6,650 bases of DNA, taken from positions 1 to 6,650 of the forward strand of contig DAOVMN010000123.1 of assembly GCA_030630685.1 (NCBI GenBank), in the 5' to 3' direction. The notes under the pieces are model-generated. The model searched no databases. It saw only the letters and a list, made by a program, of their open reading frames with translations, and had not been told where the DNA came from. Shown piece by piece: positions 3,683 through 6,650 of this stretch. Position numbers and translations under genes: made by a program. This DNA comes from Thermoplasmata archaeon (GTDB taxonomy: Archaea > Thermoplasmatota > DAOVMN01). Position 1 is the first letter of the stretch. Each line of letters opens with the position of its first letter.

Positions 3683-6650
3683 GTGAACCTTTTGGAGCCA
3701 GAGACCCCTGAAAACACTGAAGACAAACAGGAAAACAACTCCACCGAAGACCAACCCGACGAACCTGGTGACAACTCCAACCAACCCGAGATCCCGGACA
3801 ACATCGGCAAGGTCATCCAGCGGAACGTGGAGGATGAGATGAAGAAATCCTACCTGGAGTATGCCATGTCCGTGATCATCGGGAGGGCACTGCCGGATGT
3901 CAGGGACGGGCTCAAACCCGTGCACAGGCGCATCCTTTACGGGATGTACGAGTCGGGGATGACCTCCACCAAGGCGTACAAGAAATCAGCAAGGATCGTC
4001 GGGGACGTCATGGGTAAGTACCACCCTCACGGCGACCAGGCGATCTACGACACCCTGGTCAGGATGGCCCAGGACTTCTCCCTGCGCTACCTTCTTATAG
4101 ACGGTCAGGGGAACTTCGGCTCTGTGGACGGGGATTCCGCAGCGGCCATGCGCTACACAGAATCCAGGCTCAAGAAGCTCTCCGAGGAACTCCTTTCTGA
4201 CATCGAGAAGGACACCGTGGACTTTGTACCGAACTACGACGGCTCGCTCAAGGAACCCACAGTGCTGCCCTCCAAATTCCCCAACCTTCTGGTCAACGGC
4301 TCGGCAGGGATAGCAGTGGGGATGGCCACCAGGATCCCGCCGCACAACCTCATCGAGGTCATAAACGGGCTGATTGCGCTCATCGAGAATCCGGACATTG
4401 ATGTAATTGGATTGATGGAACACATTAAGGGACCCGACTTCCCGACAGGCGGGATCATCCACGGAAGGGGCGGTATCGTCCAGGCCTACACTACCGGCAG
4501 GGGGAAGGTCTCGGTACGGGCGCAGACCCATCTAGAGGAAATGAAAGGCGGCCGTGAGCGCATCATCGTGGATGAGATCCCCTACATGGTGAACAAGGCC
4601 GAACTCATCAAATCCATTGCCGAACTCGTGAAGAACAAGAAGATCGAAGGCATCTCGGACCTGAGGGACGAGTCGGACAGGGAAGGGATGCGCATGGTCA
4701 TCGAGCTCAAGAAAGGGGCCAGCAGCGAGATCATCCTTAACCAGCTTTACAAGCACACCCAGATGCAGGACAGCTTCGGCATAATTAACCTTGCCCTTGT
4801 CAACAATCAACCCAGGGTCCTCACCCTACGGGAGATGCTCAGGTATTTCCTTGACCACAGGCTCGAGGTTGTCGAGAGGCGCACCGGATTCGAGCTAAAA
4901 AAAGCAGAGAAGAGGGCGCACATCGTCGAAGGCATCCTCATCGCACTGAGGGGCATCGACGAGGTAATAAAGCTCATCAGGGGAAGCAAGGACACCCCCA
5001 CGGCAAAGGCCGCACTCTCCGAGAGGTTCGGGTTGAGCGAGGCACAGAGCAAGGCGATCCTTGAGATGCGGCTTCAGAAGCTCACGTCCCTTGAAACGGA
5101 AGGATTGCGGAAGGAGTTCGAGGAGCTCAAGCTCGCCATCGACGAGTTCAAGCAGATCCTCGGAAGCAGGGAGAGGATGACGTCCATAATCAAAGAGGAG
5201 CTCGTCACCATCCGCGATAAATATGGCGACGGAAGGCGCACCGAGATCCTCGAGTACATGGGGGACCTGGAGGTAGAGGACCTCATTGCAGACGAGCCCG
5301 TCATCCTCACGATCACAAAAGAGGGGTACATCAAACGCCAGGCAATGGATACCTACCGCTCCCAGAAGAGGGGTGGCAAAGGGGTAATTGGCACCCGCAC
5401 CCGTGAGGAGGATTACGTGGCCGACATCTTCACCGCCCGCACCCATGATTATCTCATGCTCTTCACAAACCATGGAAGGGTGTACTGGCTCAAGGTCTGG
5501 CGGGTGCCGGATGCCGGAAGGTACTCCCTTGGAAGGGCTCTTGTGAACATGCTTCCCGCCCTCGAAAGCGGGGAGAAGGTGTATGTCATCATCCCGGTCA
5601 GGGAGTTCGATGACAGGCATTTCCTTGTCTTTGCCACAAAAAGAGGCGTGGTAAAGAAGACCATTCTGAGTGCATTCTCCCACCCGAGAAGGATAGGGGT
5701 CAGGGCAATTCTCCTTGATGAAGAGGACGAGCTTGTCGAGGTAAGACTCACCACTGGCGAGAATGACATCATGCTTGCCACCAGGCTCGGGAAGGCCATC
5801 CGATTCCATGAGGGCGATGTCCGGGGCACGGGCAGGGCCTCCAGGGGTGTTATAGGCATCCGCCTTGCCCGGGGAGACGAGGTGATGGATATGTTAACGG
5901 TCTCTCCCGAGGTGGTAGAGGAAGGTGAAGAGGCCGGGGAGGAAGAGAATGAGGAGGAGGAGAATGAGGAGGAGGAAGAGGTTGAAGAAGAGATTGGAGA
6001 AGAAAGAAAATCGGTCATCCCAGGCGATATTCCCATACTTACCATCACTGAACTCGGGTATGGCAAGCGCTCCTACCTCAGCCGTTATCGCAAGCAAAAC
6101 AGGGGCGGGAAGGGCATTTACACCATCCGGATCACAGAGAAGAACGGCCCGCTCAGGTGCTTCAAGGTCGGGCCAGACGGCTACGAGCTCATGATTTCCA
6201 CTGTCGAAGGGATGGTGATAAGAACCACTACCTCGGACATCCGGATAATGGGACGCCATGCCCAGGGAGTGAAGGTCATCCGTCTCAACGAAGAGGATAG
6301 GGTAGCAGGGGTCACCCTTTTCAGCAGTGAGATAGATGAGAATAATAAGGAAAACGGGGAAAAAGTAAGCGACGGAGGGGGGGAGGGGAAAGAGAGAGGG
6401 ATAGAAGAGAAATTTAACAAGGAATTGGAAGAGAAGGGCGAGGAAGAAGAAAGGGAAGAGGGAGAAGATAAGGGAATAGAAGAAAACATGAGAGAAGAAG
6501 GGGGAGAAAAGGAAAAAGGAGAGGAATCTAACAAGGAATTGGAAGAGAAGAGCGAGGAAGAAGAAAAGGAAGAAGGAGAAGATAGGGGAATAGGAGAAAA
6601 TACAAGAGAAAAAGAGGGAGAAGAGGAATTTAACAAGGAATTGGAAGAGA
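3683..6650 (+). CDS. gyrA: DNA gyrase subunit A, 3' end beyond window
   Basis: This is the DNA breakage-reunion subunit of gyrase; with GyrB it introduces negative supercoils using ATP. It reads for 989 codons without a stop. Residues 1 to about 45 are a Pro/Asn/Glu-rich acidic extension. The breakage domain follows with SYLEYAMSVIIGRALPDVRDG, the HPHGD motif at 114-118, and the catalytic Arg157-Tyr158 in AAAMRYTESRL (equivalent to E. coli Arg121-Tyr122, offset 36). The C-terminal pinwheel begins near 540 and carries the GyrA-box QKRGGKG (561-567), which marks gyrase rather than topoisomerase IV, and a second box-like QNRGGKG (805-811). About six blades can be traced, ending near 880. Oddities: Gln119 where E. 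coli has Ser83; an almost purely Glu insert (about 743-776) between blades; and a repetitive acidic tail from about 884 onward. The start is GTG 3683 (preferred) or TTG 3692, just after an in-frame TAA. gyrB is not directly upstream. Confidence 0.97.
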   Translation, partial: MNLLEPETPENTEDKQENNSTEDQPDEPGDNSNQPEIPDNIGKVIQRNVEDEMKKSYLEYAMSVIIGRALPDVRDGLKPVHRRILYGMYESGMTSTKAYKKSARIVGDVMGKYHPHGDQAIYDTLVRMAQDFSLRYLLIDGQGNFGSVDGDSAAAMRYTESRLKKLSEELLSDIEKDTVDFVPNYDGSLKEPTVLPSKFPNLLVNGSAGIAVGMATRIPPHNLIEVINGLIALIENPDIDVIGLMEHIKGPDFPTGGIIHGRGGIVQAYTTGRGKVSVRAQTHLEEMKGGRERIIVDEIPYMVNKAELIKSIAELVKNKKIEGISDLRDESDREGMRMVIELKKGASSEIILNQLYKHTQMQDSFGIINLALVNNQPRVLTLREMLRYFLDHRLEVVERRTGFELKKAEKRAHIVEGILIALRGIDEVIKLIRGSKDTPTAKAALSERFGLSEAQSKAILEMRLQKLTSLETEGLRKEFEELKLAIDEFKQILGSRERMTSIIKEELVTIRDKYGDGRRTEILEYMGDLEVEDLIADEPVILTITKEGYIKRQAMDTYRSQKRGGKGVIGTRTREEDYVADIFTARTHDYLMLFTNHGRVYWLKVWRVPDAGRYSLGRALVNMLPALESGEKVYVIIPVREFDDRHFLVFATKRGVVKKTILSAFSHPRRIGVRAILLDEEDELVEVRLTTGENDIMLATRLGKAIRFHEGDVRGTGRASRGVIGIRLARGDEVMDMLTVSPEVVEEGEEAGEEENEEEENEEEEEVEEEIGEERKSVIPGDIPILTITELGYGKRSYLSRYRKQNRGGKGIYTIRITEKNGPLRCFKVGPDGYELMISTVEGMVIRTTTSDIRIMGRHAQGVKVIRLNEEDRVAGVTLFSSEIDENNKENGEKVSDGGGEGKERGIEEKFNKELEEKGEEEEREEGEDKGIEENMREEGGEKEKGEESNKELEEKSEEEEKEEGEDRGIGENTREKEGEEEFNKELEE
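5909..6010 (+). other. Polyglutamate insert within the GyrA C-terminal pinwheel
   Basis: This covers residues 743-776 of GyrA and is made mostly of GAG and GAA codons, giving a nearly all-purine coding strand. It falls between the blade ending in GVIGIRLARGDEVMDM and the one starting PGDIPILTITELGYGKRSYL, so it should project as a loop from the DNA-wrapping domain. The reading frame is kept on both sides, so it is an in-frame expansion, not an error that breaks the gene. Confidence 0.8.
6413..6650 (+). repeat. In-frame tandem repeats coding the GyrA acidic tail
   Basis: Three starts of one unit are seen, each beginning [FS]NKELEE: codons at 6413 (unit of 114 nt, 38 residues), 6527 (102 nt, 34 residues) and 6629 (cut by the window end). 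Units one and two differ by a 12-nt in-frame deletion and, by my hand alignment, 11 substitutions over 102 nt, all of them transitions. The coding strand is about 90% purine. The encoded peptide is almost entirely Glu, Lys, Arg, Gly and Asn and is expected to be disordered or a charged helix. The repeat probably continues past the window. Confidence 0.85.

Noticed and set aside
4895..5809. Long 304-codon minus-strand frame opposite gyrA
   Set aside because: Its length follows from the high GC at third positions of gyrA codons; the peptide shows no recognisable family, and it lies fully inside the conserved gyrA core.
6181..6636. Ser/Pro/Phe-rich 151-codon minus-strand frame
   Set aside because: It is the complement of the GAA/GAG-rich gyrA tail and gives only low-complexity serine runs; the gyrA frame on the other strand is conserved and explains the composition.

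Overview
The window looks like a euryarchaeal chromosome segment, most likely from the Thermoplasmata or a related gyrase-bearing lineage. The strongest marker is a gene for the archaea-specific CoA enzyme 4-phosphopantoate--beta-alanine ligase. Supporting signs are an archaeal TATA box placed about 26 nt before a short leader with a GAGGTGA Shine-Dalgarno site, a CARDB/Ig-type envelope protein rich in N-glycosylation sequons, and a gyrA gene (archaea acquired gyrase from bacteria). No rRNA, tRNA, CRISPR array or intact insertion sequence is visible. The lineage assignment is inference from gene content, not from a marker tree.

Layout. Positions 1-3024 hold three genes on the minus strand that read leftward as one probable operon: a secreted, membrane-anchored CARDB protein (3024-1768), the phosphopantothenate synthetase (1752-982), and a UPF0104/flippase-like multi-pass membrane protein (985 to beyond position 1). 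The gaps are 15 nt and a 4-nt ATGA overlap. Positions 3025-3682 are a 658-bp divergent intergenic region. It carries the operon promoter, a broken remnant of a probable beta-helix surface protein, an imperfect 22-bp palindrome, and an 80-bp inverted-repeat element full of ATCCG/CGGAT motifs. Position 3683 to the window end is gyrA on the plus strand. It is intact through the catalytic core and six-blade C-terminal domain, then continues into a very long acidic tail that is still open at position 6650.

How the parts relate. The ligase supplies 4'-phosphopantothenate for CoA. Its two operon neighbours are envelope proteins with no evident biochemical link to it, so the operon looks like an expression convenience or an undescribed association. 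GyrA forms the DNA-cleaving half of DNA gyrase; gyrB is not the immediate upstream gene here.

No clear new multi-gene system is present. The most unusual things are the growing, DNA-level tandem repeat that encodes the GyrA acidic tail together with a second acidic insert inside the DNA-wrapping domain, the Gln at the quinolone-contact serine position, and the inverted-repeat element next to a decayed gene.
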